Notes: generated from the sequence alone by a model not told the origin. 15,706 nt of DNA from Bacteroidales bacterium (GCA_030626465.1 DAOUOU010000050.1:1-15706), one strand, 5' to 3'; positions 7,809-15,155 are shown, counted from the stretch's first letter. Made by a program: numbers and translations.

Positions 7809-8105
7809 TGCTTAACAAAGATACATCCCCATGGTATTAAATATTAAGCCTTTAACAAACTTTAACAATAGTTGTCAAAACTCAGCTAATGTATGACTTA
7901 CATTTGCTCAAGAAGAATTAGAAGACAGAATTTTTATAAAAAAGATAATAGGCAAGGCAACTTTTGTTGAGTTATTTCGTCTAATAGATAGAGAAAAATA
8001 ATAAACAAGAAATTAGAATAGGTTTTAGGGTAATAGGTTTCTGATTCTTTTCATAGGTAAAAATGGGTTAGGGTTAACGAAAAGGAGGTGTTCACACCTC
8101 CTTTT
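7809..8105. other. Gene-poor gap between the hybrid kinase and rprX
   Basis: Apart from the rprX promoter and the terminator at 8080-8107, this gap holds a plus-strand TTG (7872-7874) and TACATTTG (7899-7906) pair, 24 bases apart. That could start a short RNA of about 195 bases running to the terminator. The only plus-strand frame of note, 25 codons from 7893, has an implausible composition. No transfer RNA or known RNA fold was recognised. Confidence 0.3.
7816..7880 (-). promoter_or_regulatory. rprXY promoter with 10-bp-spaced direct repeats
   Basis: On the minus strand TATCTTTG (7823-7816) is a perfect TAnnTTTG box, but no TTG lies 17-23 bases upstream. Instead, three successive 10-bp units occupy 7851-7880 (plus strand TTTAACAAAC, TTTAACAATA, GTTGTCAAAA). 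The first two share TTTAACAA exactly. OmpR-type regulators bind tandem half-sites at about one helical turn, so an activator-dependent, possibly autoregulated promoter is likely. Confidence 0.5.
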
Positions 8106-8107
8106 TT
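8080..8107. terminator. Strong (bidirectional) hairpin terminator
   Basis: Perfect 11-bp stem AAAAGGAGGTG (8080-8090) with CACCTCCTTTT (8095-8105) around a TTCA loop. On the plus strand a T6 run and more Ts follow. On the minus strand the product is TTTTCGTT, directly after the hybrid-kinase stop codon at 8106. It terminates the hybrid-kinase message and would also stop any plus-strand transcript. Confidence 0.85.
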
Positions 8108-10184
8108 ATTTTATTGTTGGAATATGTTTCAGAGTTTTACTACCTGCAAGCAGAAATTTTTCAATTAATAAGAATAACTTTTTCTGATCAATTGGCTTTG
8201 GAATATAAGCAGAGCATCCTGCATTCAGACACTTTATCCTGTCATTTTCCATCGCATAGGCTGTCTGTGCGATTACAGGAACTTGAGGCCTTATTTTTTT
8301 TATATATCTGGTTGCTTGAATACCATCTATTTCAGGCATTTTAATATCCATTAGAATCAGATCCAGCTTTTCTTCAACTTCTGCAATATTTATGGCTTCA
8401 ATACCACTTCTTGCCCATAATATTTCAGCACCGCTTTTTGAAATAACTTCTTTCAGGTATTGGAAATTAATCTGATCATCTTCAGCAATTAATATTCTTT
8501 TATTGCTCCAGTCAGATTCAAAATCTAAATTTTGATCATCTTTATCATTTATAGTATGCTTTATATTCTTTGGTACTTCTTTTATTGGAAGTTGAAAAAA
8601 GAAATCTGATCCTTTTCCTTCAACAGACTCGACCCATAGTTTTCCGCCAAGTAGATTAATAATATTCTTACTAATGGCAAGACCAAGCCCTGCTCCACCC
8701 ATTGCATTTTCACCATCTTGATCGAGTTGGACAAATCTTTCAAAAATTCTCTCTCTCATTTTTTCAGGAATACCGATGCCACTATCTCTAACAAAGAAGA
8801 GTAGATTCGATTGATCTACCCTTTTATAACCGAACTTTATAAATCCCTTATTAGTATATTTTGCTGCATTATTTAAAAGATTGGATACAACCTGCTTTAA
8901 TCTTTCATCATCAATATAGAATAGAAATTTTTTTTCATTTTCATCAACATCCACCAATAGCTTAACTTTCTGGTTTGTTCCATACCTTCTGAGAGTCTCC
9001 TGGAAAACTGTTTTGAGATCATGAATTAATTCATAGGGATTACATATTTTATATTTTATTCTTAACTGTTGAGATTCAATCTTGGCAATGTCAATAACAT
9101 CTTCGATAATATTCAGTAAATCATTGCTACTCTTACGTATCAATTTCAGATAATCTTTCCGTTCTTCATCTGCGAATTTTCCATTGAGCATCAGTTCTGT
9201 AAAACCTATTATAGCGTTCATCGGAGTTCTTATCTCATGCGACATATTGACCAGAAAAGCCGTTTTTAACCGATCGGTTTCTTCAGCTCTGTTTTTGGCC
9301 AACTGCATGCTTTTTTCCGTATCATTGCGCTCCGTACGATCCTCAATCATTATAACAACACCCTTTAATTTATTATTAGCATCAATGATTTTATTAAGAA
9401 GTATCTGAAAGTATCGTGTTCCCTGGTCTGTTTCAAACGAACTCTCAAAGTTCAATTCATCAAGTGATGATTCAATCAATTCTTCTACTTTGTTCTGAAT
9501 ACTCTTAAAGGACCAGGATGAAAAAGAATTTTCTGTGCCTGGAAGAATATTCACTTTTAAATCGGCAAATAACTTTGAAGCTGATAAATTAAAGTTTATG
9601 ATCTTATTATTGGCATCAGTAAGAATAATAGGTGTAACCAAACTCTCAAAAACAATTAAGTAATCATTGCTGTTATCATCAATAACAGCGTTGGTCCTTG
9701 GTGCTTCTTCCAGATTGTTGATTGAAAAAGTATTATTCCACGCTTTAACATACCCAGTTTCCATTCTTCTAAAGCATCTCTCGGTAAAAAAACGAAAACA
9801 TTTCTTTTCCTCTTCAGAATAGCAAGAAGAATATGTTAAATCATTAAAAGACAGCTGATAATAATTCAACAACTCCAGAAATTTGCCAAGTTTTATCCCT
9901 TTTTGTCTCAGTTTTTGCACTTGAAGCATCCCATAATGCAAAATTGGATCATTTCCTGTGTCCGCATCAGGATTAAGTTTAGGAGAAAGAGTCCTTATAT
10001 TTTTAGCTGCAAGAATAAGTGATTCCGTTATTCCTCTTACAGATAAGTGCCAGGAATCATGTGAGGTTAATGAAAATTCTGAATGATCATGCTTCTTGAT
10101 ATAATGTAAAATCCGAGTTATCAACAAATCTTCATTGTGCACTAATAACTTGACATATTGGTCAATTTGTCCGATTGATTTCAT
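8106..10184 (-). CDS. Soluble hybrid histidine kinase (helical sensor-PAS-HisKA-HATPase-REC)
   Basis: 692 residues without a transmembrane segment, so a cytoplasmic sensor. An all-helical N-terminal module (about 1-155; motifs LITRILHYIKKH, SWHLSVRGITESL, KFLELLNYYQLSF) resembles the RsbRD-like or four-helix modules at the front of other kinases. Next a PAS domain at about 172-285 (ending VVIMIEDRTERN) and a short coiled linker. HisKA has His316 (NMSHEIRTPMNAIIGF); the ATPase has N box Asn435/Asn439, G1 DSGIGI (467-472) and G2 GGAGLGLAIS. The C-terminal receiver is about 562-678, with Asp569/Asp570, phospho-acceptor Asp613 (LILMDIKMP), Thr641 and Lys663. It has no Hpt or output domain, so an Hpt protein elsewhere, or none, must take the phosphate. 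Monocistronic: a TATATTTG box lies 40 bases upstream and a strong terminator follows the stop. Confidence 0.92.
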   Translation of the reverse strand: MKSIGQIDQYVKLLVHNEDLLITRILHYIKKHDHSEFSLTSHDSWHLSVRGITESLILAAKNIRTLSPKLNPDADTGNDPILHYGMLQVQKLRQKGIKLGKFLELLNYYQLSFNDLTYSSCYSEEEKKCFRFFTERCFRRMETGYVKAWNNTFSINNLEEAPRTNAVIDDNSNDYLIVFESLVTPIILTDANNKIINFNLSASKLFADLKVNILPGTENSFSSWSFKSIQNKVEELIESSLDELNFESSFETDQGTRYFQILLNKIIDANNKLKGVVIMIEDRTERNDTEKSMQLAKNRAEETDRLKTAFLVNMSHEIRTPMNAIIGFTELMLNGKFADEERKDYLKLIRKSSNDLLNIIEDVIDIAKIESQQLRIKYKICNPYELIHDLKTVFQETLRRYGTNQKVKLLVDVDENEKKFLFYIDDERLKQVVSNLLNNAAKYTNKGFIKFGYKRVDQSNLLFFVRDSGIGIPEKMRERIFERFVQLDQDGENAMGGAGLGLAISKNIINLLGGKLWVESVEGKGSDFFFQLPIKEVPKNIKHTINDKDDQNLDFESDWSNKRILIAEDDQINFQYLKEVISKSGAEILWARSGIEAINIAEVEEKLDLILMDIKMPEIDGIQATRYIKKIRPQVPVIAQTAYAMENDRIKCLNAGCSAYIPKPIDQKKLFLLIEKFLLAGSKTLKHIPTIK

Positions 10185-10223
10185 GATAGTATGTCAATAG
10201 GTTCTGTAGAACTTAGAAAGAGA

Positions 10224-10301
10224 CAAATATATCTTTTGCATACTATACCGGGAATATTCTACAAGTGATATATTTTATCTTAGACGGGTGAGATATATCA
10301 C
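10224..10301 (-). promoter_or_regulatory. Hybrid-kinase promoter and upstream palindrome
   Basis: On the minus strand TATATTTG (10231-10224) is a perfect -7 box about 40 bases before the ATG, with no good TTG partner. Upstream, GTGA-N6-TCAC (10288-10301) has the geometry of a Crp/Fnr-type site. The half GTGATATAT (10265-10273) is a perfect inverted copy of ATATATCAC (10293-10301). Binding by a Crp-family activator is an inference. Confidence 0.4.
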
Positions 10302-10326
10302 TGGACAAAACAAAAGATGTATTTCG

Positions 10327-10385
10327 AAAAAAAAAATTACTGAAATCTTATCTCCAATCAGAAAGATATTCCAATGAATAATTAC
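10327..10385 (-). terminator. Possible terminator of the acpP-fabF-rnc operon
   Basis: A run of ten Ts on the minus strand (10336-10327) lies about 80 bases after the last stop of the operon. Only weak, alternative 4-5-bp hairpins precede it, so this is a tentative call. Confidence 0.25.
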
Positions 10386-10417
10386 ATCAACAAATAACCA
10401 ATAAATACGTTACGAAA

Positions 10418-10840
10418 TTAAAATTTTATTCTGTTGAATGATTTAATTTCCTCCGGATCAATCTTTATTACTGCTGAAATTTCAGGATATGCTTTAATTT
10501 GTTTGATAAATAGTTCAAGATTAGTAATGATAGTCTCTGATACACATAAAAAAAGGTAATCTACTTTCTTCAACTCAGGTATCAAATAATTGTAATTATT
10601 CCGGTTGATGATCAGATAATATTTTTCAGTGCCATGTTCACTTTCATAGTAATAATTTTTAAAAGCCTGCTGAGATGATTTTACCCGGACTATAATATCT
10701 TCCGTTAATGACAGGTTTATGCCAACTACCTGATTGATGATGTAGCAAATTCGAATATCCGATTCACTTGAAGAAATAGAATACAACGATACCTTATCTT
10801 TAAGATCTAGCTTTGGTACCTTGAATTGTTTTTTTTTCAC
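10418..10840 (-). CDS. IPExxxVDY family protein
   Basis: About 140 residues, small and soluble, with no signal peptide. The family motif is present as IPELKKVDY (residues 87-95 from the GTG start), followed by a hydrophobic strand LFLCVS and a helix, then the C-terminal IKIDPEEIKSFNRI. Function is unknown; the family is confined to Bacteroidota and is typically found next to rnc and fabF, as here. The frame contains no ATG at all. It is open from a TTG at 10855, immediately after the rnc stop, but the GTG at 10840 gives (M)KKKQFKVPK, which looks like family N-termini, so I prefer it. Translation is probably coupled to rnc. Confidence 0.88.
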   Translation of the reverse strand: MKKKQFKVPKLDLKDKVSLYSISSSESDIRICYIINQVVGINLSLTEDIIVRVKSSQQAFKNYYYESEHGTEKYYLIINRNNYNYLIPELKKVDYLFLCVSETIITNLELFIKQIKAYPEISAVIKIDPEEIKSFNRIKF

Positions 10841-10855
10841 TTTTAAATAAATCAA

Positions 10856-11581
10856 CTATAATCCAATCATTTGAATCGCTTGCCGGGCAGCATTCTGTTC
10901 GGCTTCTTTTTTTGACTTGCCCATACCCATGCCTCTTATATCATCAAAAACAAGTAAATGAGAAATAAAAACAGGTGTATTATTATTGCCATTTAATTGC
11001 TCCTGACAAGTGAAATTAATATCTTTTTTATTCTTTTGTCCCCATTCAATAATCCTGCTCTTAAAATCCATTTCAGTTTCACTTAGTTGATTAAGATTGA
11101 TGTGATAATTTATTATACGATTGAGAATAAATTTTCGTGCTTTTTTATACCCCCTCTCAAGGTAAATTGCACCAATAATTGCTTCTAAGGTATCACCGAA
11201 CAGTCCTTTATGGTTATCTTTTGAGATTCGGGAGATTATCAAATCTCCAATTCCCATCTTTATTGCAATGCGTTTGAGCGTATCACGATTCACTATTTTT
11301 GATCTCATCTGAGTAAGAAATCCTTCATCTTTATCAGGGAAGTGCTGATAAAGATGTTCAGCAACAATTGAATCTAATATAGCATCACCCAGGAATTCAA
11401 GACGTTCATTATGTATATCTCTTTCTTTGGAAAATCGTCCTGAAGCTGATTTATGGATCAGGGCTAATTGGTATAATCTATAATTCTTTGGAGCAAATCC
11501 CAGAATTTGTTTCAATTGCTTATGGAATTGCTTTTCCGGGAGAAAAATATATCTTTTTTTCTTTCGAATTAATCTTATCAA
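10856..11581 (-). CDS. rnc: Ribonuclease III
   Basis: Cleaves double-stranded RNA in rRNA maturation and mRNA turnover, as a cytoplasmic dimer. About 241 residues from the TTG at 11581. The signature NERLEFLGD carries metal ligands Glu59, Glu62 and Asp66, and GDTLEAIIGAI carries Asp130 and Glu133 (the equivalents of E. coli Glu38, Glu41, Asp45, Asp114 and Glu117). The double-stranded-RNA-binding domain is about 170-241, ending in GKSKKEAEQNAARQAI. The frame stays open to a TTG at 11635, but those 18 residues only translate the end of fabF in another frame. The TTG at 11581, two bases after the fabF stop, gives a basic N-terminus (LIRLIRKKKRY) typical of Bacteroidota Rnc. No ATG is available near the start. 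Confidence 0.93.
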   Translation of the reverse strand: MIRLIRKKKRYIFLPEKQFHKQLKQILGFAPKNYRLYQLALIHKSASGRFSKERDIHNERLEFLGDAILDSIVAEHLYQHFPDKDEGFLTQMRSKIVNRDTLKRIAIKMGIGDLIISRISKDNHKGLFGDTLEAIIGAIYLERGYKKARKFILNRIINYHINLNQLSETEMDFKSRIIEWGQKNKKDINFTCQEQLNGNNNTPVFISHLLVFDDIRGMGMGKSKKEAEQNAARQAIQMIGL

Positions 11582-11582
11582 T

Positions 11583-12836
11583 TTATTCAGAAAATTTTTT
11601 AAAAATAGCTGAGGTGTTATGGCCTCCAAATCCAAAAGTATTGCTAAGTGAAACGTTAACTTCTCTCTCCTGAGCTTTGTTTGGAGTCAAATTTAATTTA
11701 GGATCGATCTTGGGATCAATCTTATTAAGGTTAATAGTAGGAGGAACAATATTATTCACTATGGCAAGTATAGAAGCAATTGCCTCTATAGCACCGGCTG
11801 CACCCAACAAATGCCCGGTCATGGATTTTGTTGAACTTATATTCAACTTGTAGGCATGCTTACCAAATACTTCCTTAATTGCCTTGATTTCGGCCAGGTC
11901 TCCTAAGGGAGTTGCCGTGCCATGCACATTGATATAATCCATTTCTTCGGGATTCAAACCTGCATCCTGAAGTGCAAATTTCATGGCATTTGCTGCGCCA
12001 ATACCCTCAGGATGGGGTGCAGTTAAATGGTAAGCATCAGCAGTTAAACCTCCTCCAACAAGTTCGCAATATATTTTTGCACCCCTTTCCCTGGCATGTT
12101 CAAGCTCTTCCAGAATCAATGCACCAGCACCCTCACCCATAACAAATCCATCTCGTGTAACATCGAATGGACGTGATGCAGTTTTGTATTCATCGTTATT
12201 TGTTGATATAGCCTGCATTGAATTGAATCCTCCCAGACCCGGTACAATAATAGAAGCCTCGGAACCACCTGATATAAATATTTCAGCCTTTCCCAAACGA
12301 ATGTAATTAAATGCATCAATGATAGCACTGGTAGAGGTGGCACATGCTGAAACAGTAGCGTAGTTAGGTCCTCTGAAACCATATTTTATAGAAATATGAC
12401 CAGCCGCAATATCGGAGATTAGCTTGGGAATAAAGAATGGACTGAATCTGGGTGTACCGTCGCCTTCAAAGAAACTTTTCAGTTCGTAGAAAACAGTTTT
12501 GAATCCACCAATACCTGAACCAAAGATTACACCGGCCTTGTCGAGGTTGAGTTTATCAAGCTCAAGAGCTGAATCTTTCATTGCCTCGTCAACGGCAATA
12601 AGTGCAAATTGAGCATACAAGTCTAGTTTTCGAACTTCCTTGCGGTCGAAGTAATCTTCAGGATTGTAATTTTTAACCTCACACGCAAACTTGGTTTTAA
12701 ATTTGCTGGCATCAAAACTAGTGATCCAATCTATTCCACTGGTACCTTTAATCAGATTATCCCAATACTCCGAAGTATTGTTGCCTAAAGGAGTAATGGA
12801 CCCCAATCCGGTAACAGCCACTCGCTTTAATTCCAT
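11583..12836 (-). CDS. fabF: Beta-ketoacyl-ACP synthase II
   Basis: Elongates acyl-ACP by Claisen condensation with malonyl-ACP in type II fatty-acid synthesis. 417 residues, the usual length. The Cys-His-His triad is Cys165 (VSACATSTSAI), His305 (VHGTATPLGD) and His342 (KSMTGHLLGAAG), with the supporting Lys337. The Gly-rich C-terminus SNTFGFGGHNTSAIF is intact. The ATG at 12836 gives a canonical start (MELKRVAVTGLGSITPLG). It is 33 bases downstream of acpP, its substrate carrier, and its stop abuts rnc, so the genes form one operon. KAS II (FabF) rather than KAS I is inferred from context and overall sequence. Confidence 0.97.
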   Translation of the reverse strand: MELKRVAVTGLGSITPLGNNTSEYWDNLIKGTSGIDWITSFDASKFKTKFACEVKNYNPEDYFDRKEVRKLDLYAQFALIAVDEAMKDSALELDKLNLDKAGVIFGSGIGGFKTVFYELKSFFEGDGTPRFSPFFIPKLISDIAAGHISIKYGFRGPNYATVSACATSTSAIIDAFNYIRLGKAEIFISGGSEASIIVPGLGGFNSMQAISTNNDEYKTASRPFDVTRDGFVMGEGAGALILEELEHARERGAKIYCELVGGGLTADAYHLTAPHPEGIGAANAMKFALQDAGLNPEEMDYINVHGTATPLGDLAEIKAIKEVFGKHAYKLNISSTKSMTGHLLGAAGAIEAIASILAIVNNIVPPTINLNKIDPKIDPKLNLTPNKAQEREVNVSLSNTFGFGGHNTSAIFKKFSE

Positions 12837-12869
12837 AATGAGATGAAGTTAAGAATGAGTAATTTGAAA

Positions 12870-13106
12870 TTACTTCGCGTTTTCTTCGATATACTTGATT
12901 GCTTCTGCCACATTGCTGATTTTCTCAGCCTGGTCATCAGGAATTCCAATGTTGAATTCTTTTTCAAATTCCATAATTAGCTCAACTGTATCCAGCGAGT
13001 CTGCACCTAAATCGTTTGTAAAACTAGCTTCAGGTGTAACTTCGTTTTCATCAACACCAAGCTTATCAACGATAATGGCTTTTACTCTAGATGCAATATC
13101 AGACAT
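12870..13106 (-). CDS. acpP: Acyl carrier protein
   Basis: 78-residue acidic carrier of growing fatty-acyl chains. The 4'-phosphopantetheine site is Ser37 in the hallmark GADSLDTVELIMEFE. It forms a four-helix bundle and ends in EAIKYIEENAK. The length and charge pattern are standard. It is the first gene of the acpP-fabF-rnc-IPExxxVDY unit and divergent from purN, an order known in many Bacteroidota. Confidence 0.98.
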   Translation of the reverse strand: MSDIASRVKAIIVDKLGVDENEVTPEASFTNDLGADSLDTVELIMEFEKEFNIGIPDDQAEKISNVAEAIKYIEENAK

Positions 13107-13149
13107 AGTTTCAAATTTAAATTATACTTAAGTTTTAAAATTATCGCTG

Positions 13150-13180
13150 CAAAGAAAAAGCAATAATTAAATAAAAACAA
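13150..13180 (-). promoter_or_regulatory. acpP operon promoter
   Basis: On the minus strand TTG (13180-13178), a 20-base spacer and TTTCTTTG (13157-13150) match the Bacteroidota consensus except for one base of the TAnnTTTG box. The predicted start, near 13143, leaves a 5' leader of about 37 bases. A second perfect TAAATTTG at 13119-13112 is too close to the ATG to serve a normal leadered transcript. Confidence 0.5.
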
Positions 13181-13268
13181 ACAAAAAGATTGAATAATTG
13201 GATTAAAAATAGCTTTTTTTGTCTATAAATCTTTCAAAATCAATTAAAATATTATTATTTAACATACA

Positions 13269-13847
13269 ATGAAAAATGTGGCAATTTTTGCTTCCGGTTC
13301 CGGCACAAATGCCCAGGCAATAATAAAATATTTAAACAAGGGGAGCATTGGCCGTGTAATTTATGTATTATGCAATAAAAATGATGCTTATGTTTTAGAA
13401 AGAGCAAAAAAGTATAATGTACCTACTTATGTTTTTAACAGAAATGAGTTTCACAATACATACAACATAAGAGACCTCCTTGTTAAGAATAAAATAGATT
13501 TAATTGTGCTGGCTGGATTTTTATGGTTAGTACCTCAATATCTGATATCTTCTTTCCCCGATCGGATCATCAATATTCACCCTGCTCTCTTACCCAAATA
13601 CGGAGGCAAGGGTATGTATGGTATGATTGTGCATGATACTGTTCTCAGAAATAAAGAAAAAGAATCAGGAATTACAATACACTTTGTAGATGAACATTAC
13701 GATGAAGGCAATATTATTTTCCAGGCCAAATGCAAGGTTGAACAAAAAGATACTCCTGAAAGCCTGGCTGAAAAGATTCATGCACTTGAATACAAACACT
13801 TCCCGAGAATCGTAGAGGAAGTATTAGAAAACCAGAATAATAAATGA
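13269..13847 (+). CDS. purN: Phosphoribosylglycinamide formyltransferase
   Basis: Third step of purine synthesis: transfers the formyl group of 10-formyl-tetrahydrofolate to GAR. 192 residues, normal for PurN. The N-terminal nucleotide-binding loop is FASGSGTNAQAI (7-18). The catalytic Asn102 and His104 lie in INIHPALLPKYGG, and Asp141 in HFVDEHYDEG. The ATG at 13269 gives the standard MKNVAIFASGSG. It is divergent from acpP. No strong TAnnTTTG promoter was found in the 162-base divergent gap. The downstream channel gene follows after 17 bases. Confidence 0.97.
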   Translation: MKNVAIFASGSGTNAQAIIKYLNKGSIGRVIYVLCNKNDAYVLERAKKYNVPTYVFNRNEFHNTYNIRDLLVKNKIDLIVLAGFLWLVPQYLISSFPDRIINIHPALLPKYGGKGMYGMIVHDTVLRNKEKESGITIHFVDEHYDEGNIIFQAKCKVEQKDTPESLAEKIHALEYKHFPRIVEEVLENQNNK

Positions 13848-13864
13848 ACCAATAGTCAGGAATA

Positions 13865-14536
13865 ATGAAAAAAATCCACCCCCTTAAAAAAAGGCCAAAG
13901 AATTTATGGAGAAATAACCTGATCCTGCTTATCAGTATTGTGATATTTTTCATTATTGGCCCGGCCATTTCGTTTATTAATAAAATACCTTTATTGACCT
14001 ATCTTACTCTTACAGCACTCATATACTCAAGCATGTATGCACTTGATTTTGAAAAAAAAACATTCAAAATCCTATTCATCCTTGGCAATACTTGTGTTGT
14101 TTTATTGTGGTCAGATCTAATTTTCGACAATGTTTTATACGGCACTATAATAAATGGACTTATTGCGGCATACATGATGATTGTGTCTGTCTCAATGATC
14201 ATCCACATAGCAAAATCAAAGGAAGTCAACTCAGACGTGATTCTATCCTCAATAAACGGCTATTTATTGCTGGGAATTATGGGTGCACTGGCTTTAAGAA
14301 GTGCTGATCTGCTAACTCCGGATTTTCCGATATTATCAATCCAAGTTCAAACCGGATTTGTTACATATGTTTATTTTAGTTTTGTAACACTTACAACCCT
14401 TGGTTATGGTGATATCACCCCGATAGCTGAATCGTCAAGAGTAATATGTATGCTTCTTAGCATAACAGGTCAGCTCTATCTGACAATTATTATAGCCATG
14501 CTGGTAGGAAAGTTTCTGAGTAGTAACAAAAAATAA
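13865..14536 (+). CDS. Potassium-channel-like membrane protein (ion channel family)
   Basis: 223 residues, mostly hydrophobic, with a basic N-terminus (MKKIHPLKKRPKNLWR). Membrane segments fall at about 18-38, 42-60, 67-84, 92-115 and 127-145. They are followed by a pore helix and selectivity filter TLTTLGYGD (175-183) and a last transmembrane helix at about 192-215. TLGYGD is the potassium-selectivity motif, so it probably forms a tetrameric K+-selective channel. No S4-like run of regularly spaced arginines and no RCK/TrkA-N regulatory domain is visible, so gating is unknown. It lies 17 bases after purN on the same strand and is probably cotranscribed; a functional link to purine synthesis is not evident. 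No clear terminator follows. Confidence 0.85.
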   Translation: MKKIHPLKKRPKNLWRNNLILLISIVIFFIIGPAISFINKIPLLTYLTLTALIYSSMYALDFEKKTFKILFILGNTCVVLLWSDLIFDNVLYGTIINGLIAAYMMIVSVSMIIHIAKSKEVNSDVILSSINGYLLLGIMGALALRSADLLTPDFPILSIQVQTGFVTYVYFSFVTLTTLGYGDITPIAESSRVICMLLSITGQLYLTIIIAMLVGKFLSSNKK

Positions 14537-14648
14537 ATTTTATCCGGGTTATTTTTCCCCTTGGCTCATGATTTTGAAATATTTATAGTAAGCTATTGAA
14601 TTAAAGAATATTGTGTGCTTTCAAGTATTCCTGAATCATCAAAAATAT

Positions 14649-15155
14649 TTAACTGTCTGCTAAATTTAACATTTCTATTGTAGCTACTTTTACAGAATCA
14701 AAAGCTGCAAGATTTTCTTCATGGACAGGTTCAACAGGAGGAGCTTCAACTTTCAGAGGATCAATAGGCCTGCCATTCTTATAAAATCTGAAGTCAAGGT
14801 GCGGACCTGTTGACAATCCGGTACTGCCAACGTACCCTATTACATCACCTTGTTTTACATAAACACCGTATTTTATTCCAGGTGCGAAACCCGAAAGATG
14901 AATATAAGCAGTTGTGTACACACTGTTGTGTTTAATTTTAATCATGTTGCCGGCTCCCTTGTTGTATCCTCTTTTTGCTTTGATAACCTGTCCATCGCCA
15001 ATAGCCTGAACAGGAGTTCCTGCTGGAGCAGCATAATCAACTCCATGATGTGGCCGGCGGATCTTTAATATCGGGTGCATCCTTGAATGAGAAAAACGGG
15101 AACTAATGCGTGAAAACCTTAATGGTGCTTTTAAAAATGCTTTTCTAAGGCTTTG
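14649..15155 (-). CDS. M23 family metallopeptidase, C-terminal piece
   Basis: Catalytic part of a cell-envelope zinc endopeptidase that cleaves peptidoglycan cross-links. Homology begins at QSLRKAFLKAPLRFSRISSR (15155) and continues through the Met at 15080. From that Met, His11 or His12 and Asp15 (PHHGVDY) form the HxxxD site, His61 is in YIHLS, and His94 is in GPHLDFRFYKNG. The second His of the usual HxH is Asp96. The C-terminus ends VATIEMLNLADS. Upstream of 15155 the reading frame is open only to a stop near 15204 and is not native: the proper upstream part of the protein lies on the plus strand at 15156-15706. The N-terminal signal peptide is missing from the window. Confidence 0.85.
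   Translation of the reverse strand, partial: QSLRKAFLKAPLRFSRISSRFSHSRMHPILKIRRPHHGVDYAAPAGTPVQAIGDGQVIKAKRGYNKGAGNMIKIKHNSVYTTAYIHLSGFAPGIKYGVYVKQGDVIGYVGSTGLSTGPHLDFRFYKNGRPIDPLKVEAPPVEPVHEENLAAFDSVKVATIEMLNLADS

Noticed and set aside
7893..7970. 25-codon plus-strand frame before the terminator
   Set aside because: Very basic and Cys-containing with no ribosome-binding site; looks random, so only an RNA is considered for this strand.
8062..8076. GGGTTAGGGTTA, resembling a telomere repeat
   Set aside because: Only two units, in an AT-rich bacterial spacer beside a terminator; best taken as chance.
11582..11635. N-terminal extension of RNase III over the end of fabF
   Set aside because: The start would be a TTG inside fabF and the 18 extra residues are only the fabF 3' end in another frame; no relative that I recall has them.
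13112..13119. Perfect TAAATTTG box right before acpP
   Set aside because: It lies 5 bases from the ATG, so a transcript would start inside the gene. The TTG-N20-TTTCTTTG pair upstream fits better.
14598..14640. 12-codon minus-strand frame (MIQEYLKAHNIL) after the M23 stop
   Set aside because: Too short to judge, with no ribosome-binding site and no conserved context.
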